Source of the DNA: Barthelona sp. PCE
Taxonomy: Eukaryota; Metamonada: BaSk clade
Assembly: GCA_040285745.1 (NCBI GenBank)
Contig: JAUFOR010000008.1
Span: 1,488,001 to 1,552,000 of the forward strand
DNA length: 64,000 nt
Direction: 5' to 3'
The notes beneath the pieces were generated by a model that saw only the letters and a program-made list of their open reading frames with translations, had not been told where the DNA came from and ran no database searches. A program made the position numbers and the translations under genes. Positions 46,279-55,460 of the stretch are shown here, one piece after another. Position 1 is the first letter of the stretch. The number at the start of each line of letters is the position of its first letter.

Positions 46279-49239
46279 ATGAGACTTATTCTTGTTTTAT
46301 TGGTTTTATCTCTCGCACTTTGCGATGAGAATATTGTTCAGTTGGACGATAACATACCTCAACTTTTTTCGGGTTACTACACATGTTTTTCCATTAATAT
46401 GACCCGCGAGGGATCGTTGTTTGTGTCCATGACCGGGGACAGCGACTTCATCATGTACTTCTCGCAAGTACAGTTCCCGAGCGATTTTGAAAATATGGCT
46501 TACACTCACGACAAGGAGATATATTTCCCCTATCACACCACATACTGGCTGCAAAACGTATCTGTCGTATATATAGGCGTACAATACCTAAATTATGAAG
46601 GTTCACCTTCAGGAAATATAACTGCGATTGGCACATATGCAGCCGTCAACGGTGCTCCAATCAACGATCACGGCACCCCCATGCATACTGACGGATACTT
46701 TTGCTTCCGTTTTTTGCCTATTGCATTTTATGATAGTATCAACGTGCTGTTAGGCAAAGTTAACATGAAATCATCAGTCCTGTTGGGCCAAACCGCCGGA
46801 CGTCCGATCTCCGCTGAAGATATAATATGGAGGAGCGACTATCAGAAAGGGCGGGGATTTAATATTTCTCTCCCCGATGTTTTCAATCCCCACAAGCTGC
46901 TCTTCTTCTGCGTTGGCGCTCACAGCGGCGTAAACATAACAGTGTACCAACCGGGGTACATGATTGAGACCATCGAAAATATATTCGAGAAAGCAATAAT
47001 TCCCGAACATCAGTGGCAGTTCTTTACCACCACCTTGTCGCCAAACACCGACAGGCTGTTTGCAATCGAGATTATTGAGTGCCCAGCAAGCATGTACGTT
47101 TTTATGATGTACAAGGACGGATATCCGTCGTTTGAAAACGCTCAGCAGATGTTGCACACAAACCACTTTGAGGTAATATCGCTCATGGTCACCCGTAGCG
47201 AGACACAGTTCTCACTGGGTCTTTTTAACCCGACAAAGGCGTTCTGTCGGCTTAAATTCGGAATCGTCGATGATGCTTCTTACTTCCTCAATGACATGTT
47301 CGAGCTACGCCCGCTGTTTATGGGAGGCGTGTCAAAGATTTTGTTTCACGTCACGTTGGATGCGTATCTGGAGTACCCCGACTATTTCACGGTTGCGGCT
47401 TCAAACACTTCTAATTTTTGGGTTTCAACAAAGTACACAGACCCGCAGATGCATTGCGAGTACTACGCAGAGAACGCAACAGCAATTGAAATGCCGATGG
47501 AGCAACTCCTCGAGTCTTTCATCATTGTTGTCGTCAAGCCTTCGGATGACCGCACCCCAAGCATCCGCGGCGGTTTAGTGAGGCGTATCCACCTCCATCA
47601 GCCGATCACGTTGCTTCTTTTTCACAGATATGCGTACTGGTACATACCCGCTATCGAGCTTGATTCTGACATTGTGTTGTCGTTTTTAACGCACGATAAG
47701 CTGACGCCAGAGGTGTTTGCGAACCAGGAGCAGTTGCCAGGCCCAGACTACGCACGGTGGTCATCGGAACTGCAGTCACAGTGTGCGTCTCATTTTGAGA
47801 TTAAGCAGGACGAGCTGGAACCGCACAGCAACCTTTATTTTAGTTTCAACCATTATGAACTGACATTCACGGCGACAAAGACGATGAGCATCATGCTTGA
47901 TCCCAAAACCCCCTTCACCAAGACGATGCACGTTGGTGACGAGGCATTTGTCCAATTCCTGACGATTAAGGACGCCCTGAAGAGCGACTATGGGTTCACG
48001 CTCGACGTACTGAGCAGAAACTCGACAAAGGCCCATGTGTTAGCTCTTTTCTCAGTCACGAACAGGATCCCGACGCTGGAAGACTTTGACTGGGCGCTGG
48101 CCGATTTCCAGCTGGAGAATGTCGCCGGCGGGGGGTCTTCGGTTGAGACCGGAGGCAATCTATTATTTATTCGTTACGATGAGGTTGTCGAGCGGATGGC
48201 GGGAAACCAACATATCAACATTGATGAAGTTCATTTCTTTATCAGGGTGATGATTGTTGAGGTGGACGAGGCTGGAAACATCCTGTTGACAAAGTCATGG
48301 GATACCATTTCGCTCAGCATTAATACTTTTATTATTCCGACCCTTCGACCAAAGCTTCGCCTTAGCTTCCTTGATAAAATGCCGGACAGTCCCGACAACG
48401 TTATACAGAAGCAGGTTAGGCATCTCGTTCGATATAATATCCGCACAAAGATGCTCGACCCTCTGCTTCTGATCCACACAGACTGCCCTGACTCGCACCC
48501 TGTCTCTCTTCTCACTAGCGGCAGCGGGAAGCCTTCACTGAAGCACTATGATCAGGTGTATAGACCCATCTCATGGAACAACACCGGTGGCGATTTTGGA
48601 TTGTGGAAGACAATTCCGCTTAAAGACACACAGGTGAACAGCATCGGAAACGTGTTCCTGCTCATCAACAATCCGGTGAAGTGCAACGTGTACATGAGGT
48701 TGATGGTCAACCAGATCCTTCCGAGATCAGTGAAAAAGCGGCAAATGTTTTTCAGCGGGGTAATATATAGCTATTCCATGAAGATTGCGACGTTTACAGA
48801 GTCTCTGAACCTGTTTGCCACCCTTCATAGCGAGGTAGGCGGTATTGGGGATTGCAAAATGAAGGCGCTCGTCAGCGTGTCTAATCACCAGCCGTACCCA
48901 CCTTTTGCTGCCGCAAACAGCATCCCCTCGCCAACAACAAAGACTTATCAGTGGGATTTCGTTTCTGAGGGGTCATTAATGAACATTTTAGTCGATCGCA
49001 CAACGCCAAGCGAGCCCAGTAATTCTTTTAGGGTTGGTAACTTCTTTGTGTCGCTGTACACCACATGCGACCTCGAGGCCAAGCTCTTATTGGACATCAG
49101 GCCCAGTGGTCTGACAGACTATGGATTTTTTGCAGTTATTCTCACTCTTTGCATTTTTATTGTTTTTGTCACTTATCACCGGTCTCTACGCGGATCTTCG
49201 AAGAATGCTAACGTGTTGGAGTACCATGGTATCGAATAA
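46279..49239 (+). CDS. Large type I membrane glycoprotein (surface protein), unknown family
   Basis: 986 residues: signal peptide (1-15, LILVLLVLSLALC), a ~930-residue all-beta ectodomain with more than ten N-x-S/T sites and scattered cysteines, one C-terminal membrane span (FFAVILTLCIFIVFVTY, about 948-966) and a short tail (RSLRGSSKNANVLEYHGIE). The ectodomain has repeating modules of roughly 120-150 residues with FCFRFLP, LFFCVGAHSG and IVVVKPSDD strands, perhaps jelly-roll-like. No known adhesin or enzyme motif. The ATG at 46279 is preceded by an overlapping mini-ORF (ATGGCATGA at 46274), which could reduce translation. Confidence 0.7.
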   Translation: MRLILVLLVLSLALCDENIVQLDDNIPQLFSGYYTCFSINMTREGSLFVSMTGDSDFIMYFSQVQFPSDFENMAYTHDKEIYFPYHTTYWLQNVSVVYIGVQYLNYEGSPSGNITAIGTYAAVNGAPINDHGTPMHTDGYFCFRFLPIAFYDSINVLLGKVNMKSSVLLGQTAGRPISAEDIIWRSDYQKGRGFNISLPDVFNPHKLLFFCVGAHSGVNITVYQPGYMIETIENIFEKAIIPEHQWQFFTTTLSPNTDRLFAIEIIECPASMYVFMMYKDGYPSFENAQQMLHTNHFEVISLMVTRSETQFSLGLFNPTKAFCRLKFGIVDDASYFLNDMFELRPLFMGGVSKILFHVTLDAYLEYPDYFTVAASNTSNFWVSTKYTDPQMHCEYYAENATAIEMPMEQLLESFIIVVVKPSDDRTPSIRGGLVRRIHLHQPITLLLFHRYAYWYIPAIELDSDIVLSFLTHDKLTPEVFANQEQLPGPDYARWSSELQSQCASHFEIKQDELEPHSNLYFSFNHYELTFTATKTMSIMLDPKTPFTKTMHVGDEAFVQFLTIKDALKSDYGFTLDVLSRNSTKAHVLALFSVTNRIPTLEDFDWALADFQLENVAGGGSSVETGGNLLFIRYDEVVERMAGNQHINIDEVHFFIRVMIVEVDEAGNILLTKSWDTISLSINTFIIPTLRPKLRLSFLDKMPDSPDNVIQKQVRHLVRYNIRTKMLDPLLLIHTDCPDSHPVSLLTSGSGKPSLKHYDQVYRPISWNNTGGDFGLWKTIPLKDTQVNSIGNVFLLINNPVKCNVYMRLMVNQILPRSVKKRQMFFSGVIYSYSMKIATFTESLNLFATLHSEVGGIGDCKMKALVSVSNHQPYPPFAAANSIPSPTTKTYQWDFVSEGSLMNILVDRTTPSEPSNSFRVGNFFVSLYTTCDLEAKLLLDIRPSGLTDYGFFAVILTLCIFIVFVTYHRSLRGSSKNANVLEYHGIE

Positions 49240-49292
49240 ACATGAGCCAATTGAAATTTTTCCCTTTTCAGTTTTGGGCTTAAGTGTGAAAT

Positions 49293-49895
49293 ATGTATTC
49301 CATAAAGAATGTACGGAAGATTCAGCAGAAACATGGGTTTTTAAGCGGCGGACGGTATTCAAGTCCTAACAAGCTTGATTTGTCACAAAAGAAGCTGGGT
49401 AAGGCGGTCACCAGAACAGACGAGGGCAAGTTGTACTTTAACAAAACACCAGTGACGAGCAGCAAGAAAAAGAAAAAGGCGCTTCCGTCGTTAACGGTGG
49501 AGTCAGGACTAGTGCGATGCCTTTTCAAGCGCAGTCCTGTGTCATCCCCGGTCCAATCACCTGAACAAGTGAAGAATGACGTCCAGCGTGAGAGAATTAC
49601 CAGTTCACTTGACGAAGACACAGAGATCATTGAGATAGACGATTACCCTACCGTGGCGACAACTGTCGACCCAGTGTATGTGGAAGAGGGCTTCACACGG
49701 ATGACTGGTTCATTCAAGAGTCCTGGGAGGTATTCTGACTCACCTCGAGGACGATACATGCTTTATAACTATACTGTTAATCAGTATCTCAAGGAAAAGG
49801 AAAAGAAGAAGCGATTACCGAATAAGAAGAAGCGATCTCCAGTGAAAAAAGCAAGAAAGTTCGGTCAAGCTGTTGTAAAACAGCCTTCTAAGTGA
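49293..49895 (+). CDS. Basic, disordered hypothetical protein
   Basis: 200 residues, rich in lysine, serine and proline, with no fold visible. There are repeated SP/KSP-type sites (KRSPVSSPVQSPEQ, FKSPGRYSDSPRG), lysine runs (SSKKKKKALP, KKKRSPVKKARKF) and a central acidic TEIIEIDD. The composition suggests a nuclear or chromatin-associated protein with bipartite nuclear localisation signals at its C-terminus. The TEIIEIDD stretch resembles a SUMO-interaction motif. It starts 53 bases after the surface protein stop. Confidence 0.55.
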   Translation: MYSIKNVRKIQQKHGFLSGGRYSSPNKLDLSQKKLGKAVTRTDEGKLYFNKTPVTSSKKKKKALPSLTVESGLVRCLFKRSPVSSPVQSPEQVKNDVQRERITSSLDEDTEIIEIDDYPTVATTVDPVYVEEGFTRMTGSFKSPGRYSDSPRGRYMLYNYTVNQYLKEKEKKKRLPNKKKRSPVKKARKFGQAVVKQPSK

Positions 49896-49969
49896 TTTCA
49901 AAGCCTATCAATCAAACATATTTACAGTTGGGGTGTATGTGCAAGCGAGTATTATCATCATGTTTCATT

Positions 49970-50299
49970 TTAACAACAACAGAAAATGGCAATAATAACA
50001 CCAAATAAGAAGACAGAGAGAAGCGCAGCGAGGAATACGAGCGCAGTGACTGTTTCTTCCGACATGACAAAGCGAGTACTCAAGAAATCAATTGTAGTAC
50101 TACGGAATTCATTCATTTCACGTGCATATGTACGGATAATGCTGTCTCTCTTATGTGCGTCCTTCGTTACGATGCGAATATCATCAATGATCTCTCCTGT
50201 AACGTTTTTAAGATCATCTGATTTTATGCCAACAGCTATGACAAGAATAAACAGCGACAGTGCTAATAAGAATCCAACAAACCTTCCAAACTTCTTCAT
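49970..50299 (-). CDS. Small two-pass membrane protein
   Basis: 109 residues: N-terminal hydrophobic segment (VGFLLALSLFILVIAVGI), a ~60-residue helical middle (KDAHKRDSIIRTYAREMNEF) and a second span (ALVFLAALLSVFLFGVIIAIF) ending directly in three cysteines. The CCC end may be lipidated. Family unknown. The opposite strand is also open across the same region, but the hydrophobic arrangement favours the minus strand. Confidence 0.55.
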   Translation of the reverse strand: MKKFGRFVGFLLALSLFILVIAVGIKSDDLKNVTGEIIDDIRIVTKDAHKRDSIIRTYAREMNEFRSTTIDFLSTRFVMSEETVTALVFLAALLSVFLFGVIIAIFCCC

Positions 50300-50599
50300 C
50301 TAACAGGCGGGGGAGCTCTAAAACTTTGGAATATGGTGAAAAATCTAAATCTGGCTTTTTTTGTATGTTACTTTTTGTAGGACCTCTCGTAATCAATTTT
50401 ATTGTTGGTGAAGGAGGAAGGAGGAAGGGTGTAAATTAGTCGTAGGCTGTTATCACGCATACCTGTTTTACTATCATATTTTTTAGATTAACTTTTTAGT
50501 CAAAGAACACAAATGCACACATCAATGTACAGATCTCAAAATGCCAATCCACATAACTTATTATTGCATTTCTTTCTTCCTTTCAGCTTTTATATTTGC

Positions 50600-51211
50600 A
50601 TGAGCATTCCGAGCAAGTTCTCCAGCGCGGTTCTGGACTTCATTGAGGGCAAAATCGACACACATCACAAACATATAATCGATCTTGGTTGTGGAAAGGG
50701 AAATTTCTACTTTGAGAGTGTAGAACGCGGTCTGGATATGTACTATTCAGGCATTGATGCCAACGAGAAGGCCATCAACGAGTTCAAAGAAAAGATAATT
50801 GCTTTAGAACGTCAGTCTGGGTTAAGTCTTAATGTTTCTGTTTTTCCGGTCGATCTGGAAAGTGATGAGATGCTCCCTCCCGCTAACGCTGACATTTCAG
50901 TGTGTACATTGGTTTTACATCACATAGAAGATCACTCCAGTTTGATGGACAAGGTGTTGAGTAGTTCCATAGTTCGCAAGGAATCCTATCTTGTCTTTTC
51001 GGATTTGATGCCCGAAGAGGGACTCTTCCACCCGGAATCTATCCCTGTTGCACATAAGGGTGTAGATCCAGATATTTTCGCACAGCTGCTTGAAAAAAAG
51101 GGTCTTACCGTTGTTGATCGCACCGTTTTTGAAGGGTTCATGCGTAAATCACCCGTGGACGATGTTGAAAGAGAGTACAATCAGTGGGCTATCATTGCTA
51201 AGCGAGAGTAA
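50600..51211 (+). CDS. Class I SAM-dependent methyltransferase
   Basis: 203 residues from ATG 50600 (MSIPSKFSSAVLDFIEG). SAM-binding motif I is IIDLGCGKGNF (about 26-36), motif II is GIDANEKAI with the acidic residue that binds the ribose, and the later strand ADISVCTLVLHHIED matches the post-motif region of small-molecule methyltransferases. The substrate cannot be told. The longer frame from ATG 50513 adds 29 residues unlike the family; that leader ends in the run TTTCTTTCTTCCTTTCAG, which looks like a 3' splice site or a pyrimidine-rich 5' leader. Its stop lies 9 bases from the convergent TBCC stop. Confidence 0.8.
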   Translation: MSIPSKFSSAVLDFIEGKIDTHHKHIIDLGCGKGNFYFESVERGLDMYYSGIDANEKAINEFKEKIIALERQSGLSLNVSVFPVDLESDEMLPPANADISVCTLVLHHIEDHSSLMDKVLSSSIVRKESYLVFSDLMPEEGLFHPESIPVAHKGVDPDIFAQLLEKKGLTVVDRTVFEGFMRKSPVDDVEREYNQWAIIAKRE

Positions 51212-51219
51212 AAAAAAAT

Positions 51220-52263
51220 TTATTGTAGAGAAATTGCTCTCTGCAAAACCTGAATATCAATGTTGTCGTAGTCTATCTCCTCAGTTTCAACAGCAATCCA
51301 GTTGGGAGACTTGATTGACTTCAACCAATTGAAATCCTCGACGTTTCTGAAGAAATTTTCCTTCAAACAACACTTTTCGAATTCTCCTGCCTTTGTGGCA
51401 TATTCCATAACATAAGGAGAGAACTTGAGGCCGTTACAATGTTCAATAATGGGATTAGATCCAACAAAGACATAGAAATGAGTGTTAAACGTCTTGTGGA
51501 TCCTCAACTGATGACAGGCCATGTGCACTTCGCTGTTCCTCACGTTTGTGATATGCAGAGCACCAGACACCGGGCCAGAGTAGATATGGCAGTTCTCAAG
51601 CCCCTCAACCCAGAGGAAGGTGTATGCGCTTGGGAGTATGATTGTGCAATCCTTGAGATTTTGCAATGCAACGTCTTCGTTATCCTCTGTGAACTGGACG
51701 ATTGTCTCTCCCACGAGGTCAGCGAAACGGTACACGGCTTCAGGCTTGAAATCCTTCTTCTTATCTTCGACGTCGGCAACAACGATATCCTTACTCTTCT
51801 CCTTGTATTCAAGAGCCTTCTTTGACGTGAAACGGAAGCGCTTGGGGGGTTGCATACGGCCCTTTGTTCGGAAAAGAACAGTTTTTGATTTGTCAACAGC
51901 TTTTTGGCACTGACGCAAATCATAGCTTGTTAACTTGCCCGTCTGTGTGTTGAGCTCTTCCTGGAAGGCACGGAGGCGTGTGAAGAACCCATCAAAGAGC
52001 TCATCCAACACAGTATCCTCAGGGAGGGTTTCGATTTTAATGTCAGAAAGTAAAGTTGAAAATTCTTCGATTCTTTTCATAAATTTCAATGAGAATTCTT
52101 GGGCAGGAGGTTTGTGCTCGGCGACTGGGCGTCTTTGGCGACGTTTACGGAATCGGCGTTCGAAAGCGAGACGACGAGGATCCATTTTTTTCGTTTCGGT
52201 GTCCATATCATCGTTTTCAGGCGTGACAACGACAGATTTGACAGATTCAGTAGGAATTTCCAT
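51220..52263 (-). CDS. TBCC: Tubulin-folding cofactor C (TBCC)
   Basis: 347 residues. The C-terminal C-CAP/TBCC beta-helix (about 185-320) has the diagnostic blocks IYSGPVSGALHITNVRNSEV, MACHQLRIHKT (with the arginine finger that stimulates tubulin GTPase) and NPIIEHCNGLKFSPY, ending VEDFNWLKSIKSPNW. The N-terminal part contains a helical spectrin-like segment (MKRIEEFSTLLSDI), as in human TBCC, preceded by a very basic stretch (RRFRKRRQRRP). TBCC acts with cofactors D and E in the alpha/beta-tubulin assembly machine. Complete and intact. Confidence 0.93.
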   Translation of the reverse strand: MEIPTESVKSVVVTPENDDMDTETKKMDPRRLAFERRFRKRRQRRPVAEHKPPAQEFSLKFMKRIEEFSTLLSDIKIETLPEDTVLDELFDGFFTRLRAFQEELNTQTGKLTSYDLRQCQKAVDKSKTVLFRTKGRMQPPKRFRFTSKKALEYKEKSKDIVVADVEDKKKDFKPEAVYRFADLVGETIVQFTEDNEDVALQNLKDCTIILPSAYTFLWVEGLENCHIYSGPVSGALHITNVRNSEVHMACHQLRIHKTFNTHFYVFVGSNPIIEHCNGLKFSPYVMEYATKAGEFEKCCLKENFFRNVEDFNWLKSIKSPNWIAVETEEIDYDNIDIQVLQRAISLQ

Positions 52264-52573
52264 GACTGTTTGTATTTAGTACAGATAGAGGTTAAGAAAA
52301 CTCAAGCGGGTTATTTGCAACGCGGGAGTTCTCTTGTCATGCGCAACCATGTTCACCATTCTATTAGGGTGTGTTGAGTTGTGGAACATACTGTAAAATC
52401 ATGTAATGTTGATATTTTGAAAAATTATTCTAAGTGATGTTTACATGTAAAATATGATGTAAGTAAGGGCAAAATGAGTATAAAATCTCAAGCAACTTAT
52501 TAAAATGGGTATTATAAATCAGTAAAGGGTAGTGCAGGCAGGCAGATGTTTTTTCTTTTACACCTTATATCAC
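52264..52573. other. Divergent intergenic region
   Basis: 310 AT-rich bases between TBCC and the next plus-strand gene; presumably holds both promoters. No RNA gene, repeat or additional frame is supported. Confidence 0.4.
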
Positions 52574-53518
52574 ATGTCGAAGTGCCACGTTGGTGTTTCA
52601 CTCAATCCTCCACCCCTCACACCTGAAGGAATGAGGGAATGGAAGGATAGTTCAAAAAATCACGCATTCCGGTCCACAGTTCTGTTCTACAAATGTGTAA
52701 AACAGAGCGGGTCCAAGTTTGACGTTCTCCCATTGCATCCATTAGACCTTACTATGACAGCAGACGATGTTATTATCGTAATGCATTCATATCTCACCGC
52801 ATCAACAGGTTTCTCAGCAGAGAAGGAGGCAACGCACATCCCAGAGAGCGAGGAGCAGGCCGAAATCGCAAAAGAAGATCATTTTGATCCTTTAATTCAA
52901 CAACAAGTTTGCATAACAGATTTGTTGGCTGAAATCAACCCCAAAATCGACGAAGAATGCATGAAAGAACCCTTCGTCAGTGTCAACGAACCGCTCTATG
53001 TTGTTTTCACGTTGCAAAATAATTCTCAAACAATCGACTTTTATTGCTGCACCGGATCTAACGCTGGAATGCTGAAGGGCTTTGCCACAGAGAAGCTCCT
53101 CCGTGTCCAACAGTATCTGGGTAACCTTTCATCAGAGGATTTGATGAAGGTTCACTGCGGGAACGGTGTTGCTGACGCCACTGACATATTCAAATGGGAC
53201 CTGCCTGAGATGGATGAGAACGACTTGGCTGCGTACGAATTGCTGGCAAACAACCACTTCTTGAGATTGTTGTATGTTAACAAGGATTATGAGAGGGTGG
53301 TAAGATCAGCGCTAGTTAAGGACGAAGCACAACAAAAGGAAGCAGAGGAACCAGTGGCAGACGAGGCAGAGAAAGTGGAATATAATTTCGAAGATAGTGT
53401 AAGCCAGGTCTTTGATATTTTGCTTCAGTTGAAGAACGAGTTTTTGTATGATTTGGAAAAAGACATTTTAACATCAATCCCAGCACTGGAGGAGGATGTA
53501 AGCATCCAAACCGAGTAA
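52574..53518 (+). CDS. Hypothetical acidic protein
   Basis: 314 residues from ATG 52574 (MSKCHVGVSLNPPPLTPEGM); the GTG at 52532 is not a start. The first ~75 residues and the central ~100 residues look folded (EPLYVVFTLQNNSQTIDFYC, then an acidic alpha-helical part). The last 60 residues form an acidic coiled coil (EKVEYNFEDSVSQVFDILLQ). No known domain recognised; soluble. Ends 29 bases from the convergent gene; stop TAA followed by A. Confidence 0.6.
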   Translation: MSKCHVGVSLNPPPLTPEGMREWKDSSKNHAFRSTVLFYKCVKQSGSKFDVLPLHPLDLTMTADDVIIVMHSYLTASTGFSAEKEATHIPESEEQAEIAKEDHFDPLIQQQVCITDLLAEINPKIDEECMKEPFVSVNEPLYVVFTLQNNSQTIDFYCCTGSNAGMLKGFATEKLLRVQQYLGNLSSEDLMKVHCGNGVADATDIFKWDLPEMDENDLAAYELLANNHFLRLLYVNKDYERVVRSALVKDEAQQKEAEEPVADEAEKVEYNFEDSVSQVFDILLQLKNEFLYDLEKDILTSIPALEEDVSIQTE

Positions 53519-53547
53519 ATGTAATCAGTTAAGCAACAATTTTAATT

Positions 53548-54615
53548 TTACACAGATATCTTACCGTAGACATAACCAATGTTCATTGTATCGGTTTCCC
53601 AACCATAGTACATCAAGAATTCATCCCCCAATGCTTTAGCAGGATATAACATGACAAATTTCCGTTGGTCATCATCAAAAACTGGATTATCCATAACAGT
53701 AAACGATTTGACATGAGCAGTTGTTTGTTCACGGTCAATATGATCAATTTTGTATCCTATCATGCTTGTATGATCAACAAAATAATCTGTAATTGATGTA
53801 AAACCGTCAACATTCATGTATTCACCATCGTGTTGAACAAAGAAATACTGTGTCTCATATGATCCGTCGTCAGTAAAGGTCAATTCGATGTAATATACTT
53901 CATTCTCGTAACTTTGGGATGCAAAAAAGCAAACTTTCTCAGTTTCTTCGTTATAATCCATCAAAAGAGTTGCTGGGTTTAGGCTCAAGGGCAGCACCTC
54001 ACATTCACTGCTGTCAATCCTGAACAAGCACATCTGTCGATGTCCAATATAATTGATTGAGAGCATAACCCAGTCTTTTTTCAATATTCTTATGTCAATG
54101 ATTTCGTGACACATGGGGATGTTTTGGGTGGTGCGCTCACCAATACTTCCATCATCATTAATGCTGAAAATTTCCAAAGTGTTGTTGGTTTCTGTGTTGC
54201 CAAGTATGAGTTGATTTGAGGTGCAGTGCACAGACCAACTTTGGAAATCCCAGACGTGCTGCCCACCAAGCTCGATACATTGCGTTAATGGGTTGAAAAT
54301 CAATTCTTGAACAAATACGGATGCACAAAAGGCAAAAAAGTATCCTTTATCCCCATTAAACACAAAACAAGCATTGAAAGGTTCAGTATTAAGGATAGGA
54401 TGAGCTAAATAATGCTCTGTCTTTGTGTTAGAATTAAAATTGTGTAATTGAAGCATAATTTTCTTCACATCTTCTACAATCTCAAATTGTGCTGTCAGAA
54501 CGATGCCTGATTGGACAATCACTGAACTTTCTACATTTTCAAAAAGATGAAAGTTCTCTTTAACGTTTCTTTTAGCAGGAACATCCTCACTTGCAAGTTG
54601 GCTGACAGTAGGCAT
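53548..54615 (-). CDS. Hypothetical beta-propeller-like protein
   Basis: 355 residues, no signal or membrane segment, almost entirely short beta strands (GYFFAFCASVFVQELIFNP, SWSVHCTSNQLILGNTET, WVMLSINYIGHRQMCLFRI). The spacing suggests a seven-bladed propeller. It resembles in style the two larger proteins at 30.2 and 35.9 kb and may be a third, half-length family member, though I cannot align it residue by residue. CCCTTTCATTCAGAG lies 5' of the ATG, and a similar CATTCAGAG precedes the DHHC gene. Confidence 0.55.
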   Translation of the reverse strand: MPTVSQLASEDVPAKRNVKENFHLFENVESSVIVQSGIVLTAQFEIVEDVKKIMLQLHNFNSNTKTEHYLAHPILNTEPFNACFVFNGDKGYFFAFCASVFVQELIFNPLTQCIELGGQHVWDFQSWSVHCTSNQLILGNTETNNTLEIFSINDDGSIGERTTQNIPMCHEIIDIRILKKDWVMLSINYIGHRQMCLFRIDSSECEVLPLSLNPATLLMDYNEETEKVCFFASQSYENEVYYIELTFTDDGSYETQYFFVQHDGEYMNVDGFTSITDYFVDHTSMIGYKIDHIDREQTTAHVKSFTVMDNPVFDDDQRKFVMLYPAKALGDEFLMYYGWETDTMNIGYVYGKISV

Positions 54616-54877
54616 TATATTTGATCTTATTAACTCTGAATGAAAGGGAAGAAAATTTTTTTACATGTTTTGGGTCAGTTTTTTGAGAATATACTTCGTA
54701 TAGTGAGTGTACATAGCCTTTATAAAAGCATTTTTTGTGTATTTACTGTATTAGAAAAAGGAAACGTAATCCCTGCTCAAAATAGATCCAATAGTGTTTT
54801 TCCTTTTAGCACATCAAATGAATGAAGTTTTTGTTATTGACACAATTTTCAAGAATACTCTAAAGTATTTACACAAG

Positions 54878-55213
54878 CTACAAGTCAGAGGTTGCTTCTT
54901 CAACAACTTTTTCTATTATACCCTTTTTACGCGAAAAAAACGATGAAAATAGTTCACCGATGACATCTGACGGGTCAGGGGCATTTGGAAATCCGATCAA
55001 AATGTACCACAAAACAATACCAATTACTAAGATAATCAGGTACACCATTATTGTGTGAATTTCATCGTTTAGCGAGTCTTTCACTGTGGTCACCTTCTTA
55101 TGGTGCGTAGTTGCGCGTTTCTGAGCGTTTCTACGGAGATTCTTCTCCATATTAAGATTTCTGTCCAGCTTTGGTCTGTAAATTGGCTTCTGAGGCCCTT
55201 TGCTTCGTCCCAT
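54878..55213 (-). CDS. Small basic tail-anchored-type membrane protein
   Basis: 111 residues from ATG 55213 (MGRSKGPQKPIYRPKLDRNL). A highly basic N-terminus of ~55 residues (LRRNAQKRATTHHKK) is followed by one membrane span (MVYLIILVIGIVLWYILIGF) and a ~40-residue C-terminal tail. ER or translocon-associated small proteins have this layout, but no family is recognised. Ends with TAG. Confidence 0.55.
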   Translation of the reverse strand: MGRSKGPQKPIYRPKLDRNLNMEKNLRRNAQKRATTHHKKVTTVKDSLNDEIHTIMVYLIILVIGIVLWYILIGFPNAPDPSDVIGELFSSFFSRKKGIIEKVVEEATSDL

Positions 55214-55460
55214 AACGCAGTTAAAAGTTAAATAGAGAGGATGAAAATCGAAAAACAAAAATTTTTCTTCTTTTCCACTGAACTGTATTTAAACTGTATG
55301 ACAGTGAACAATGAATAATTTTTACCCACAAAGCTCCAGCAGATAGCTTTTGAACGAGCTTCAGCATTCATTTTTTGGAGCTTAGCAAAATGCTAGTTTG
55401 CCATAATTTCAATTACTAAATTCTTTCTTAAACATCCAAAAGCCTTACATAAAACACTCT

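Noticed and set aside
49986-50303. Plus-strand 105-codon ORF opposite the small two-pass protein
   Set aside because: Its composition mirrors the antisense of hydrophobic codons; the minus-strand protein has the better membrane topology.
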